DNA of 64,000 bases from Actinomycetes bacterium (GCA_021819205.1 JAKARV010000006.1:21506-85505); one strand, 5' to 3'. Positions 52,545-61,308 are shown, counted from the first letter of the stretch. Notes: generated from the sequence alone by a model not told the origin. A program made the numbers and translations.

Positions 52545-54222
52545 CCAGCTCCATCATCGGGAGGTCGATTCCAGCCTCGATCGCGGTCTTTCGGGCGAGT
52601 TCGTAGCCGGCATCGGCGTGGCGCATTACGCCGGTCGCCGGATCGTTGAAGAGGGTCCGGCGGATCCGGGTCGCGGCCTCTGGGGTGCCGTCACAGACGA
52701 TGACCAGCCCTGAGTGCTGGGAGTAGCCGATGCCGACCCCACCACCGTGGTGCATCGAGACCCAGGTGGCGCCGGAAGCGATGTTGAGCATGGCGTTGAG
52801 GAGCGGCCAGTCGGCCACCGCGTCTGAGCCGTCGAGCATCGCCTCAGTCTCGCGGTTGGGGCTGGCCACCGAGCCGGTGTCCAGGTGGTCGCGTCCAATA
52901 ACTATCGGAGCCTTGAGCTCGCCGCTCTTTACCATCTCGTTGAAGGCGAGGCCGAGGCGGTATCGGTCTTTGACCCCGACCCAGCAGATCCGGGCGGGGA
53001 GTCCTTGAAACTGGATTCGCTCTTGTGCCAAATCGAGCCAGCGGTGCAGGTGGTGGTCGTTGGGGATCAGCTCCTTTACCTTGGCATCGGTGGCGTAAAT
53101 GTCCTCGGGGTCGCCGGAGAGGGCCACCCACCGGAACGGGCCGTACCCCTGGCAGAAGAGCGGGCGGATGTAGGCGGGGACGAAGCCCGGGAAGGCGAAG
53201 GCGTTCTCCACCCCCTCCTCCAAGGCCACCTGGCGGATGTTGTTGCCGTAGTCGACGGTGGGTACTCCGCTTGCGGCAAAGCCGAGCATCAGCGAGACGT
53301 GGTCGGCGATCGATCGGCGGGCGGCTCGCACGGTCCCTTCCGGATCGCTTTTTCTGCGCCTCTCCCAGGTGGCGAAGTCCCATCCAGCCGGTAGGTAGCC
53401 ATTCAGCGGGTCGTGGGCGCTGGTCTGATCGGTGACGACGTCGGGACGGACTCCAAGTTCCCAGAGCTCGCGCATCACTTCGACTGCGTTTCCCAGCAAG
53501 CCGATGGAGGTGGGCTTGCCGCTCTGTGCCGCCCGGTCGATGAGGGCGATAGCTTCCGTCAGCGAGCGAGCCTCCTGGTCGAGGTAGCCGCTTTGGAGGC
53601 GGCGCTCGATCCGGGAGGGGTCGCACTCCACGGCGAGTATGGAGAAGTCGGCCATGGTCGCGGCCAGCGGCTGGGCTCCGCCCATTCCGCCAAGGCCGGC
53701 GGTGAGGATCCACCGGCCGGACGGGTTGCCGTCGAAGTGCTGCTTGGCGATGGCGTGGAAGGTCTCGTAGGTTCCCTGGATGATCCCCTGGCTGCCGATG
53801 TAGATCCAGCTCCCCGCGGTCATCTGTCCAAACATGGCGAGCCCGCGCCGGTCCAGCTCTCGAAAGTGCTCCCAGTCGGCCCAGTGGGCCACCAGGTTGG
53901 AGTTGGCGATTAGAACGCGAGGTGCGTCCTCGTGCGTCTGGAATACTCCCACCGGCTTTCCGCTCTGGACCAAGAGGGTCTGGTCGGGACGGAGCCGGGC
54001 AAGCGTCGCCAGTATCTGGTCGTAGCACTCCCAGTTCCGGGCTGCCCTTCCGCTTCCACCGTAGACCACCAGCTCGGCTGGATGTTCGGCAACCTGAGGG
54101 TCGAGATTGTTCTGGATCATTCGGTAAGCCGCCTCGATCTGCCAGTTGGCACAGGTTAAGGTGGTTCCGGTAGGTGCTTTCACCCTCCGGTCGGGGTCGT
54201 ATCTGTTGCTAGCTTCGGGCAT
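52528..54222 (-). CDS. hutU: Urocanate hydratase
   Basis: HutU uses tightly bound NAD+ as an electrophile to hydrate urocanate to imidazolonepropionate. The 564-residue product has the family segments [88 protein letters not shown] and the [17 protein letters not shown] region. Length and motifs are complete. ATG 54222 follows AAGGAGACAAG on its strand, 18 bases after hutC. Confidence 0.97.
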   Translation of the reverse strand: MPEASNRYDPDRRVKAPTGTTLTCANWQIEAAYRMIQNNLDPQVAEHPAELVVYGGSGRAARNWECYDQILATLARLRPDQTLLVQSGKPVGVFQTHEDAPRVLIANSNLVAHWADWEHFRELDRRGLAMFGQMTAGSWIYIGSQGIIQGTYETFHAIAKQHFDGNPSGRWILTAGLGGMGGAQPLAATMADFSILAVECDPSRIERRLQSGYLDQEARSLTEAIALIDRAAQSGKPTSIGLLGNAVEVMRELWELGVRPDVVTDQTSAHDPLNGYLPAGWDFATWERRRKSDPEGTVRAARRSIADHVSLMLGFAASGVPTVDYGNNIRQVALEEGVENAFAFPGFVPAYIRPLFCQGYGPFRWVALSGDPEDIYATDAKVKELIPNDHHLHRWLDLAQERIQFQGLPARICWVGVKDRYRLGLAFNEMVKSGELKAPIVIGRDHLDTGSVASPNRETEAMLDGSDAVADWPLLNAMLNIASGATWVSMHHGGGVGIGYSQHSGLVIVCDGTPEAATRIRRTLFNDPATGVMRHADAGYELARKTAIEAGIDLPMMELDGTAG

Positions 54223-54240
54223 CTTGTCTCCTTGGGTCGA

Positions 54241-54942
54241 TCAGAATGAACCTGAGAAGGTGAAGCGGCTGGCCGGATGGTGGAGTTCGGCGACGGTGAC
54301 TGCGCGAGTTGCTTGCCATGTGCGCCGCCATAAGACCAGGTCGGGGTCGCCAGCGGCGATGGCGAGCGCCGCCGCGGTATCCGGGCTGGCGCTTTCGGCG
54401 CGAATCCGGTACTCCGCGCGCAGCAGCGGAACCACCTTCAGCAGGTATGCGGTTGGTGTGATCGCGGTGAAGTCCTGATTGATGTAGCCGGGGGCGGCCT
54501 GGGGATTGACGTAGCGGCGTTCGAGTTGAAGCGGAATCCCGTCGGCTAGGTGGACCAACTTGGTGGAGAATACCTTTGATCCGGGAGGTAGTGCAACCGC
54601 GTCGGCGATCGCGGCGTCGGCCAGAATGGTTCTATGATCGAGGACTCTGGCGCTGTAGCGGCATCCGCTGGCCTCGATCTCGGTATCGATGCTTCGAATC
54701 TCCACCAAGGTACTTTCGTAACGGCGCTCGGAGACGAACGTTCCCAGGCCCTTTGTGCGGCGGAGGATTCCATCCTTGGCGAGGTCGACGACGGCGCGGT
54801 TGGCCGTCATCCTTACCACTTGAAACCGTCGTGCGAGCTCGTTTTCGGAGGGGATTCGCGAACCGGGTGCGAGCCTCCCAGAATCGATCTCGGCGAGCAG
54901 GTACGCTTTGATCCGTTCAAACGCCGACGTCTCCGGAGTCAC
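54241..54942 (-). CDS. hutC: Histidine utilisation repressor HutC (GntR family)
   Basis: A 233-residue GntR/HutC-subfamily regulator. The N-terminal winged helix has RIKAYLLAEIDSGRLAPGSRIPSENELARRFQVVRMTANRAVVDLAKDGILRR, and the C-terminal UTRA domain has IPLQLERRYVNPQAAPGY and RIRAESASPDTAAALAI. HutC normally represses hut genes and releases DNA on binding urocanate. It is second in the operon, overlapping the hutH stop by four bases, so it would be autoregulated. A HutC-like site is present before hutH. Confidence 0.92.
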   Translation of the reverse strand: MTPETSAFERIKAYLLAEIDSGRLAPGSRIPSENELARRFQVVRMTANRAVVDLAKDGILRRTKGLGTFVSERRYESTLVEIRSIDTEIEASGCRYSARVLDHRTILADAAIADAVALPPGSKVFSTKLVHLADGIPLQLERRYVNPQAAPGYINQDFTAITPTAYLLKVVPLLRAEYRIRAESASPDTAAALAIAAGDPDLVLWRRTWQATRAVTVAELHHPASRFTFSGSF

Positions 54943-56471
54943 GGTGCCTTCCTCTCAAGCGGTGCGATCGGTGGGCAGAGAGCAGCGACTTGCCCAGTCT
55001 CAACCAGCCTGGTTACCGTCTCGATGTCGGCGGCCAAGTAGTGATCGATGTCGTAGTGGGGGACGTGACCGCGGATAAGCGCCACAGCCGGCGCGAGCTG
55101 GGCGCTGGTGGCAAACGGTGCGCGGAGATCGACTCCCTGCACCGCTGCGAGGAGCTCGATGGCGAGGATTGAGTTCACGTTTCGGGCGATATCGCGAACC
55201 TTTCTCGCCGCGAAGGTAGCCATGGAGACGTGGTCCTCCTGGTTCGCAGAGGTGGGAAGCGAGTCGACCGAGGCGGGGTGGGCGAGCACCTTGTTCTCGG
55301 AGGCGAGCGAGGCCGCGGTGACGTGGGCGATCATGAAGCCGGAGTTGACCCCGCCGTCTCGTACCAGAAACGGTGGGAGGCCGCTAAGCGTGGTGTCGAT
55401 GAGCAAAGCTATCCGGCGCTCGGCGAGAGCGCCGATCTCCGCGGCGGCAATCGCCAGGGTGTCGGCGGCAAAAGCCACCGGTTCGGCGTGGAAGTTGCCG
55501 CCGGAGAGCACCTCCGTGGTTTTGGGAAAGACGATCGGGTTGTCCGAAACCGAGTTTGCCTCCCGTTCCAGGGTGTCGGCGGCGTTTCGGATCAGGTCCA
55601 GGCATGCTCCGATTACCTGCGGCTGGCAGCGGAGGCTGTAGGGGTCCTGTACCTTCTCGCAGTCCTGGTGGGAGAGGGCGATTTTCGAACCGGTCAAAAG
55701 CGCCCGGTAGGCGCTTGCCACTTCGATCTGGCCAGGCTGTCCGCGGAGTTCGTGGATCCGGGGGTCGAATGGGGTTAGCGATCCGGCGGCGGCATCTACG
55801 GAGAGCGCGCCGGAGACGACCGCCGTCTTCAAAAGGTTCTCCACTTGAAAGAGTCCGGCAAGGGCGATAGCGGTGGAGACCTGTGTCCCATTGAGCAGCG
55901 CCAACCCCTCCTTGGCCCGCAGGGTCATCACCTCGATTCCAGCTACTCGGAGCCCTTCGAGTGCGCTCAGGCGCTCGCCCGCGACCTCGACCTCGCCAAC
56001 GCCTAGCAGCACTGTCGCAAGATGTGCCAGCGGAGCTAGGTCTCCGGATGCTCCTACCGAACCTTGGGAAGGGATCACCGGGAGAACCCCGGCGTGGAGC
56101 AGCCGGGTAAGCGCCTCCACCACCTCCACGGTTACGCCGGAGTAGCCGCGGGCGAGGCTGGCGATCTTCAGGAGCAGAACCAGCCGCACTATGGGGGCTG
56201 GAAGCGGTTCGCCAACTCCGACGGCGTGAGACAGCACCAGGTTTCGCTGGAGAAGCTCCAACTGGTCGCGGGGGATGCGCTTGCTTGCCAATCTGCCAAA
56301 ACCGGTGTTGACGCCGTAAGCGGCCTCCCCGCGGTTGGCGATCCGGGCGACCGCCTCGGCGCCATCCTGGATGCTGTTAAAGGCCGCCGGCTCCAGGGTG
56401 ACGTCGCTGTCGCCGTCGTACACCGCCCGAATCTCCGCGATCCGGAGCCTTCCCGGTTTAAGCTCGATCAT
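54939..56471 (-). CDS. hutH: Histidine ammonia-lyase
   Basis: HutH deaminates histidine to urocanate using the MIO cofactor formed from Ala141-Ser-Gly143, seen in SQGSVGASGDLAPLAH. The 510-residue product also has AYGVNTGFGRLA with the catalytic Tyr, LLNGTQVSTA, SLRCQPQVIGA and SANQEDHVSM. It is first in the operon hutH-hutC-hutU-hutI-hutG, which gives the complete four-enzyme route from histidine to glutamate and formamide. A HutC-like operator sits just before the start. Confidence 0.97.
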   Translation of the reverse strand: MIELKPGRLRIAEIRAVYDGDSDVTLEPAAFNSIQDGAEAVARIANRGEAAYGVNTGFGRLASKRIPRDQLELLQRNLVLSHAVGVGEPLPAPIVRLVLLLKIASLARGYSGVTVEVVEALTRLLHAGVLPVIPSQGSVGASGDLAPLAHLATVLLGVGEVEVAGERLSALEGLRVAGIEVMTLRAKEGLALLNGTQVSTAIALAGLFQVENLLKTAVVSGALSVDAAAGSLTPFDPRIHELRGQPGQIEVASAYRALLTGSKIALSHQDCEKVQDPYSLRCQPQVIGACLDLIRNAADTLEREANSVSDNPIVFPKTTEVLSGGNFHAEPVAFAADTLAIAAAEIGALAERRIALLIDTTLSGLPPFLVRDGGVNSGFMIAHVTAASLASENKVLAHPASVDSLPTSANQEDHVSMATFAARKVRDIARNVNSILAIELLAAVQGVDLRAPFATSAQLAPAVALIRGHVPHYDIDHYLAADIETVTRLVETGQVAALCPPIAPLERKAP

Positions 56472-56478
56472 CTTCCAT

Positions 56479-56492
56479 CCTGTCTATACAAG
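56479..56492 (-). promoter_or_regulatory. HutC-like operator upstream of hutH
   Basis: On the hut strand the sequence CTTGTATAGACAGG is a near-palindrome that matches the HutC-type site (C)TTGTATATACAA(G) at most positions. It ends 7 bases before the hutH ATG and touches the GGATGGAAG ribosome-binding region. Binding there would block transcription or elongation from any promoter in the 200-base gap to ctaA. Confidence 0.65.
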
Positions 56493-56681
56493 TGGTTTGA
56501 ATCTTACTGTTGTGTCTGCGCGCGGTCAAGCTTTGGGGGAAGAATTCCGGACCCTGATGGCGGCGATCTCTGGTAGCATCGCAGTTGTGTGCCGCGCCGC
56601 CCCCGAAGAGGGGCGTGCGGAGCCTGTTTGGCGGGGATGCGGGAGCTGATGCTCGACCGGTTCTGCTAGGAGGCTGAAGGT

Positions 56682-57620
56682 ATGGGAGTAGGTTCGCGCC
56701 GAAGTTCCCGGCAGGGCACCGCCCGCGTGCTCGCCGTGGTCACCGCGATCGCAACTTGGGGGCTCGCCGCCCTTGGAAGCACTGTGAGGGTCACCAACTC
56801 GGGAATGGGCTGCCCATCGTGGCCACTCTGCTACGGCCAGCTGGGCCCGATCTTTCGCTTCCACACCATTCTTGAGGAGAGTCACCGCTATACCGCGGCG
56901 ATCGTCTCGGTGCTGGCGTTCGCCACGCTTTTTTTTGTGCTTCGCCAGTGCAAGAGCCCAGCCACCCGGTTGTGGGCAAAGATCGCAGCCGGTCTGGTAA
57001 TCTTCCAGGCTCTTCTTGGGGGCCTGACCGTGCTGGCGAAGAACGCTCCGTGGACGGTCAGTGTCCACCTGGTCGTCGGTTTGGTCTTTCTCGCTACCAC
57101 CACGGTAACCGCCGTTCTGGCCGTTGCCGGGGATCGGTTTCGGGGACTGGGTGGTGTTGGGGCGACCTGGGGTGTAGCCGCGATTGGCGCATTTTTGTTA
57201 GTGGTGATCTCCGGGACCGTGGTGATGTCCACTAACGCAGGGCCGGCTTGCTCTTCGTGGCCGCTGTGCACCGTCGGCTCCACGGATCTGCCGGTGATCG
57301 CCCTAACCCACCGGGCGGTGGTGGGGCTTTCTACTCTTCTTCTCTTGGGCTTTGTCTACCGGGGCTGGGCCGTCGGATCGGCGGCTTGGCGGCGGAGATC
57401 GCTATGGTTGCTGGGGTTGCTTCTCTTGGTGGTCGCAGCCGGCGCTCTCGTGGCCATCTCCAAGACCTCCCCGTTCTGGGCCGATATCCACCTTGCGGTG
57501 GCCGGGGCACTATGGATGCTGCTAATGGTGCAGGTGGTCACTGTGGAGGTCCCGCCGACGTCAACTCGCGACTCCGCGCTTGCGGCGACTCCGGCGGGGC
57601 AAAACGGCGTGCGGCCCTAG
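56682..57620 (+). CDS. ctaA: Heme A synthase (COX15/CtaA)
   Basis: CtaA oxidises the C8 methyl of heme O to make heme A for aa3-type cytochrome oxidase. The 312-residue membrane protein has eight helices in two four-helix halves. The loop Cys pairs are CPSWPLC (44 and 50) and CSSWPLC. The key His residues are in ILEESHRYTAA (with the catalytic Glu), VHLVVG, LTHRAVVG and DIHLAVAG. The double Cys pair is the form found in actinobacteria and Bacillus. It converges on the radical SAM gene with a 4-base overlap. No ctaB is adjacent. Confidence 0.92.
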   Translation: MGVGSRRSSRQGTARVLAVVTAIATWGLAALGSTVRVTNSGMGCPSWPLCYGQLGPIFRFHTILEESHRYTAAIVSVLAFATLFFVLRQCKSPATRLWAKIAAGLVIFQALLGGLTVLAKNAPWTVSVHLVVGLVFLATTTVTAVLAVAGDRFRGLGGVGATWGVAAIGAFLLVVISGTVVMSTNAGPACSSWPLCTVGSTDLPVIALTHRAVVGLSTLLLLGFVYRGWAVGSAAWRRRSLWLLGLLLLVVAAGALVAISKTSPFWADIHLAVAGALWMLLMVQVVTVEVPPTSTRDSALAATPAGQNGVRP

Positions 57621-58984
57621 GCGCTACCGGGTAACTTTGCGGCGAGATCGAATGTCGTGATGGCGTCACTATCCCAGCTGTCCCAAAGGTAGGCGCTCTC
57701 CAACCCATCGGCGATCAGCCTGAAGATGAAGCGGAACTGCTCGCGGTAGAAGTCGCAGAAGGCTCCTTTTGCGGCTGCAGTTTCGTGAAGCGCGCACGCC
57801 TCCGCCGGGCAGGGGGCACCGCAGTAGTTGCGGATCGCGCACTCCCGGCAACCGTCGATCTGCTCCACGGTTCTTGTGGTGATCGACGTGAAGGCGTCAC
57901 TGGCAAAGCAGCTCTCCAGGCCCCCGTCGAATAGGTTCCCCGCTTGGAACTCCGGCAGCCCGATGAACTCGCTGCAGGGGAAGAGGCCGCCGTTAGCGTC
58001 CACCGCGAAGAAGCAACGCCCCCCGCCGCAGGGAGAGATGTCGCACATCAGCCGGCGCGCAGTCGGTGCGATCACGGCGAGGATGGCGTTGGCGAAGTTG
58101 GCTACTATGAGCTTTCGGCCGGTCTCCCGGTATAGCTGGTAGGTGCGCTCGAGCGCCGCTATATACGCGGATGCGAAGGCGCCGTCGTCGGGGCGGATAC
58201 TTCTCGCACCGGGGAGTGTGCACCGCACCGGATTTAGCATGCAGGTGGGAACCTCGAGGCCGTGGAGCAGATCGACCAGCTCCCGCAAGTGCGCAAGATT
58301 CTTGGTGGTTACAGTCGAGATGACCGAGTGGTTTGGGTACCCGCGAAGCGCTTCAAGGGCGGAGATGACGCGGCCGTGAATGCTCCGGCCGCCGTGGGTA
58401 TGCCGGGTGAGGTCGGTGATGGTTGCCGCCGGACCATCGAGCGAGAGCCCGATGCTGACCTGATTTTCGATGAGGCGGCCGATAGTCTCCGCGTCGAGCA
58501 GGGTTCCGTTGGTCTGGACACCAAAGGCGATCTCTTTGGAGTAGCGATCGATGGCGGCGAGCACCGCGCGCCGGTTGAGCATGGGCTCGGAGCCGTGGAA
58601 GATCACCTGTGGGCGGGTCGTGGCGGGCAGGGTCTTGCCGAAGTACTCGAGAAGCAGCTCCATCGCCGCAAAAATCTGGTTTTCGGTCATGTGCTTGCCG
58701 CCGCGCCGCATCTTTTCGGGCAAATAACAGTAGGTACAGTTCAGGTTGCAGCGCTCGGTGGGATTGAAGTAGACCGCGGAGGGGAGGAGGCCAAAGCGGA
58801 GCAAGCGCATCTCCTCGTCCAAGGATCGCTCCCGGGCGGAGATCTCACCGAGGTACTCCGGGTCCAAGAGAACCCGGTGGAGGTCTGCGGTCGGCGCCAG
58901 GGACCAAAAGGCGGTCTCCGGCTCGATGATCGCGCTGTAGCGGTCGTGTCCGATGTCGAAGGTAGTTAGTGGCCGGTGGCTCAC
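57617..58984 (-). CDS. Radical SAM/SPASM peptide maturase (CbpB-like)
   Basis: GTG 58984 with AAGGAG eight bases upstream gives 455 residues; the frame back to 59068 is less likely. The radical SAM motif is C79-x3-C83-x2-C86 in ERCNLNCTYCYLP, with FHGSEP in place of FHGGEP. A C-terminal SPASM region carries eleven cysteines (about 314-410), including CREC, CGAPCPAEAC and FCDFY, enough for two auxiliary 4Fe-4S clusters. Such enzymes crosslink or modify ribosomal peptides. It follows a 42-codon peptide gene and a B12 riboswitch. From memory this fits the curated peptide-modifying enzyme CbpB (cobopep) family; the chemistry is unknown to me. An anaerobic sulfatase maturase is the alternative, but no sulfatase is near. 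Confidence 0.85.
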   Translation of the reverse strand: MSHRPLTTFDIGHDRYSAIIEPETAFWSLAPTADLHRVLLDPEYLGEISARERSLDEEMRLLRFGLLPSAVYFNPTERCNLNCTYCYLPEKMRRGGKHMTENQIFAAMELLLEYFGKTLPATTRPQVIFHGSEPMLNRRAVLAAIDRYSKEIAFGVQTNGTLLDAETIGRLIENQVSIGLSLDGPAATITDLTRHTHGGRSIHGRVISALEALRGYPNHSVISTVTTKNLAHLRELVDLLHGLEVPTCMLNPVRCTLPGARSIRPDDGAFASAYIAALERTYQLYRETGRKLIVANFANAILAVIAPTARRLMCDISPCGGGRCFFAVDANGGLFPCSEFIGLPEFQAGNLFDGGLESCFASDAFTSITTRTVEQIDGCRECAIRNYCGAPCPAEACALHETAAAKGAFCDFYREQFRFIFRLIADGLESAYLWDSWDSDAITTFDLAAKLPGSA

Positions 58985-59067
58985 GAAGTCACTCCTTGGG
59001 TGCAATTCGGCGTCTATGGTCGTGTAGCCACCCCGGCACCTTAGCGATGCGGGGGCGTGACAGTTCA

Positions 59068-59089
59068 CCCCGGCGTTTCTGCCCCGGGG
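59068..59089 (-). other. Stem-loop between precursor peptide and radical SAM genes
   Basis: On the minus strand, CCCCGG and CCGGGG pair around a 10-base interior whose ends (GGC and GCC) can extend the stem. It lies 20 bases after the peptide stop and 80 before the enzyme start and has no T-run. It probably stabilises the peptide message or lets only part of the transcripts continue, giving more precursor than enzyme. Confidence 0.55.
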
Positions 59090-59109
59090 GAAGTTTCTCG
59101 GATGGGCTG

Positions 59110-59238
59110 CTAGCGGCTGGTGGAGCCGTCGGAGCTGGGATTGCCGGCAAGCAGCACGTAGTGCGAGAGTCCGGTTCCCGACGGCCGACAGCTCTTGCGG
59201 TAGGCGATTACGCGAAGCTTCTCGGTAGTAGATTCCAA
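59110..59238 (-). CDS. Small precursor peptide for the radical SAM maturase (CbpA-like RiPP precursor)
   Basis: A 42-codon gene starting at TTG 59238 behind a near-perfect GGGAGGTGA ribosome-binding site six bases upstream. The product begins MESTTEKLRVIAYRKSC and ends LAGNPSSDGSTSR. It has one cysteine (residue 17) followed by RPSGTGLSHYVLL, where Ser, His, Tyr and Cys are modifiable. A charged N-terminal leader and a Gly/Ser-rich tail fit a RiPP precursor. It sits between a cobalamin riboswitch and a SPASM radical SAM gene on the same strand, the arrangement I recall for modified peptide precursor CbpA. The final product and role are unknown; a metallophore or signal is inference. Confidence 0.78.
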   Translation of the reverse strand: MESTTEKLRVIAYRKSCRPSGTGLSHYVLLAGNPSSDGSTSR

Positions 59239-59369
59239 GGGTTCACCTCCCTTCGGAAGTCGAAGGCGCAGAGAGCTGGAACTTGGTCGTACGCGGGACG
59301 CCTCGTGCGGCGCGACATTCAGCAAACCTCCCGTTGCCTGCCGCCATTCCACCGGCGACCGTCTCTCAC

Positions 59370-59530
59370 CGACGAGGCCGGTCTCCTGACTCGCGCATCG
59401 ACGCCGCTCACTACCTTCCCGGGTTTAGTGCCCAGTGGCTTGCCAGTGGCGGCTCCACGCTTACAGTGGCGGGCCCGTGCCGGATTTTCACCGGCTTCCC
59501 GATTCTCCCCGAAAGGGGCACCTCGCGGCC
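59370..59530 (-). promoter_or_regulatory. Cobalamin riboswitch (canonical) upstream of the peptide/radical SAM genes
   Basis: Read on the minus strand the full consensus is present in order: GAGGTGCC, GGGAAGCCGGTGAAAATCCG, GGCCCGCCACTGTAA, AAGCCACTGG, CCGGGAAGG and the 3' core GCGAGTCAGGAGACCGGCC at 59375-59393. Its 3' end is about 130 bases before the TTG start of the 42-codon gene. The intervening leader ends in the strong ribosome-binding site, so control may be at translation or by attenuation. It faces the peptide and radical SAM genes, not the DUF4395 gene, which is on the other strand. Confidence 0.93.
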
Positions 59531-59680
59531 TAACAACGGAGATGCTAGCACTGGGGGGTTCGCCGGTGCAAGGCGGCTTGGTTGGGGGTTGATTCCGCCG
59601 GGGAGGCGCATCCGCGGGGATCACCCGGACAAAAAGCAACCTAATATGATAAGATTAGTCGGAAATGGAAAGGAGGAGAA

Positions 59681-60223
59681 ATGCACGGAGCAGTAGGAAA
59701 TGCGCCAGGCAAACGCGGTATCGTCGGTTTCCCGAACCCGACGAACGAGGTGGCTTCCCGGTTGGTTGCAGGCATGGTGGTCCTGATGTGCGCGGCAACG
59801 ATCGTGACTCGGGAGGCTTGGCTGCTGATTCCGATCGTGTACGGGTTTTGGGCCCGGTTGATCGGTGGACCAAAGCTAAGCCCGGCGAGCGCGATCGCCT
59901 CCAAGGTGCTGGCACCTCGTTTTTTCGCTCCAAAGCTCGTGGCTGGTCCGCCAAAGCGGTTTGCACAAGGTATTGGAGCCGCTATCTCCAGCGTCGCCGT
60001 GGCTTGCTGGTTCGTACCGGGTATTCGCGTGGTGACTTGGTGGGCGCTTGGAATCCTCGGATTTGCAGCATTTTTGGAGGCTGCGGGGGGCTTCTGCCTG
60101 GGGTGCAAGGCGTTTGCACTCCTGATAAAGATCGGAGTAGTCCCGGAGGAGGTCTGCGCAGATTGCGCCGATATCAGCCGTCGCTTTCCGAAGTCCGAGG
60201 GAGGCGGTTCATTGCAGCGTTGA
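59681..60223 (+). CDS. DUF4395 family membrane protein
   Basis: A 180-residue protein starting at ATG 59681 behind GGAAAGGAGGAGAA. The opening FPNPTNEVASRLVAGMVVL and ARLIGGPKLSPAS segments, followed by two more hydrophobic helices, match the DUF4395 family. Two C-x2-C pairs, FCLGCKAF and EVCADCADI, lie near the C-terminus and could be redox or metal sites; the first is at the membrane edge. DUF4395 proteins often accompany thioredoxin-like or sulfurtransferase genes, none of which is next to it. It is transcribed divergently from the riboswitch-controlled peptide genes. Function unknown. Confidence 0.78.
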   Translation: MHGAVGNAPGKRGIVGFPNPTNEVASRLVAGMVVLMCAATIVTREAWLLIPIVYGFWARLIGGPKLSPASAIASKVLAPRFFAPKLVAGPPKRFAQGIGAAISSVAVACWFVPGIRVVTWWALGILGFAAFLEAAGGFCLGCKAFALLIKIGVVPEEVCADCADISRRFPKSEGGGSLQR

Positions 60224-60506
60224 GTTTGCGGCCTTGCGACGTTCGACAAAGCTTGAAAATGGTGCCAGGCGATGGGCGAAGACAAGACCGCGGCTCTTTT
60301 CAAGGTCGTTTGCCCTTTGGCACTGATGTTGAGAAGTTTCTCCATTTCTCGATTCCGCAAGCGATGGCGGCACCTTTGGGGGGATGACCATGGTGTGGTT
60401 GACGGCGCTAACCGGATCGGAGCCATCGGGTCCTGATGCGTGCCGCGTCCACCCTCGTTCGGCTTCGCCAAGGCGGCGAGTTTAGGCAAGTTGTTGGTCG
60501 CCCGGT

Positions 60507-61304
60507 CTAAGCGTCCCGCGCTTTCAGGAGGGAGCCAGCAATGATGATCAAGATCACGGTGTAGGCAACAACAACAAAAAATCCTGTCCAGGGAGAAAGG
60601 CTGCCGGGTACGGGGACGTTGGAGAGCATCGTCTGGCTCACTTGGAAGGGAAGAAACTTGTCGATGTCAGTGGAGTAAGGAGAGGGGAGCGCGCTAACAA
60701 GAAGCGGAAGTACAAGGTAGATGCCGACGAATGCGGTTATAGCTCCTGCGGTTCGCCTGATCATCACGCCAATTGCAAGCGCCAGGACGCCGATGACCGG
60801 AAGATATAGACCGGTTCCGGCGACGACGCGAAGCACCCCGGGATCCGAGAGGTTCGCCGTGGTAACAACGCCGGACATGATCGCCTGTCCCGCGAAGAAA
60901 CACGCGAAAGCCACGATCTCAGATGCGATGAGAGCGATGATGAAGTAGACGAGGACCTTCGCGAGGAGTACCTTCCATCGTTGGGGAACCGCGGCAAAGG
61001 TGGACTGCAGGGTACCGCTGCTGATCTCGCCCGTAAAGACGAGAACCCCCAGCACGCCGATGGCGATTTGAGCGATAAGTGTTCCTCCAAGCGAGTGGGT
61101 AACCGGATTGATCGCGTGATGGAGGTGGCCCGAGTTGGTGGCCGCCCGCACCGCGAGAGCACCGAGGGAGGAGATGCCGACACCGAGGATCGCCATAAAC
61201 AGGAGAGTGAACATCGTTGAGCGAACGCTGCGGATTTTTATCCACTCGGCGTGTACTGTCCGCCAAAACGTCGCCTCGGAGCGCGTTGCTGTAGCCGTGG
61301 TCAT
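60507..61304 (-). CDS. ABC-2 type transporter permease
   Basis: The 265-residue membrane subunit has six hydrophobic segments and the N-terminal cytoplasmic opening TVHAEWIKIRSVRSTMFTLL common in actinobacterial ABC-2 permeases. The segment GEISSGTLQSTFAAVPQRWKVLLAKVLVYF is the typical coupling region. It starts 4 bases after the ATPase gene on the same strand. Together they form an exporter of unknown substrate, of the type often linked to bacitracin or lantibiotic resistance or to export of small peptides. The 283-base gap before it (60224-60506) shows no gene. Confidence 0.88.
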   Translation of the reverse strand: MTTATATRSEATFWRTVHAEWIKIRSVRSTMFTLLFMAILGVGISSLGALAVRAATNSGHLHHAINPVTHSLGGTLIAQIAIGVLGVLVFTGEISSGTLQSTFAAVPQRWKVLLAKVLVYFIIALIASEIVAFACFFAGQAIMSGVVTTANLSDPGVLRVVAGTGLYLPVIGVLALAIGVMIRRTAGAITAFVGIYLVLPLLVSALPSPYSTDIDKFLPFQVSQTMLSNVPVPGSLSPWTGFFVVVAYTVILIIIAGSLLKARDA

Positions 61305-61308
61305 TTTT

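Noticed and set aside
57617..58984. Anaerobic sulfatase maturase as the identity of the radical SAM gene
   Set aside because: There is no sulfatase nearby, while a short peptide gene and a B12 riboswitch precede it; kept only as an alternative.
59239..59352. 38-codon upstream extension of the precursor peptide
   Set aside because: The strong GGGAGGTGA site directly precedes TTG 59238, and the extension lies in the riboswitch leader.
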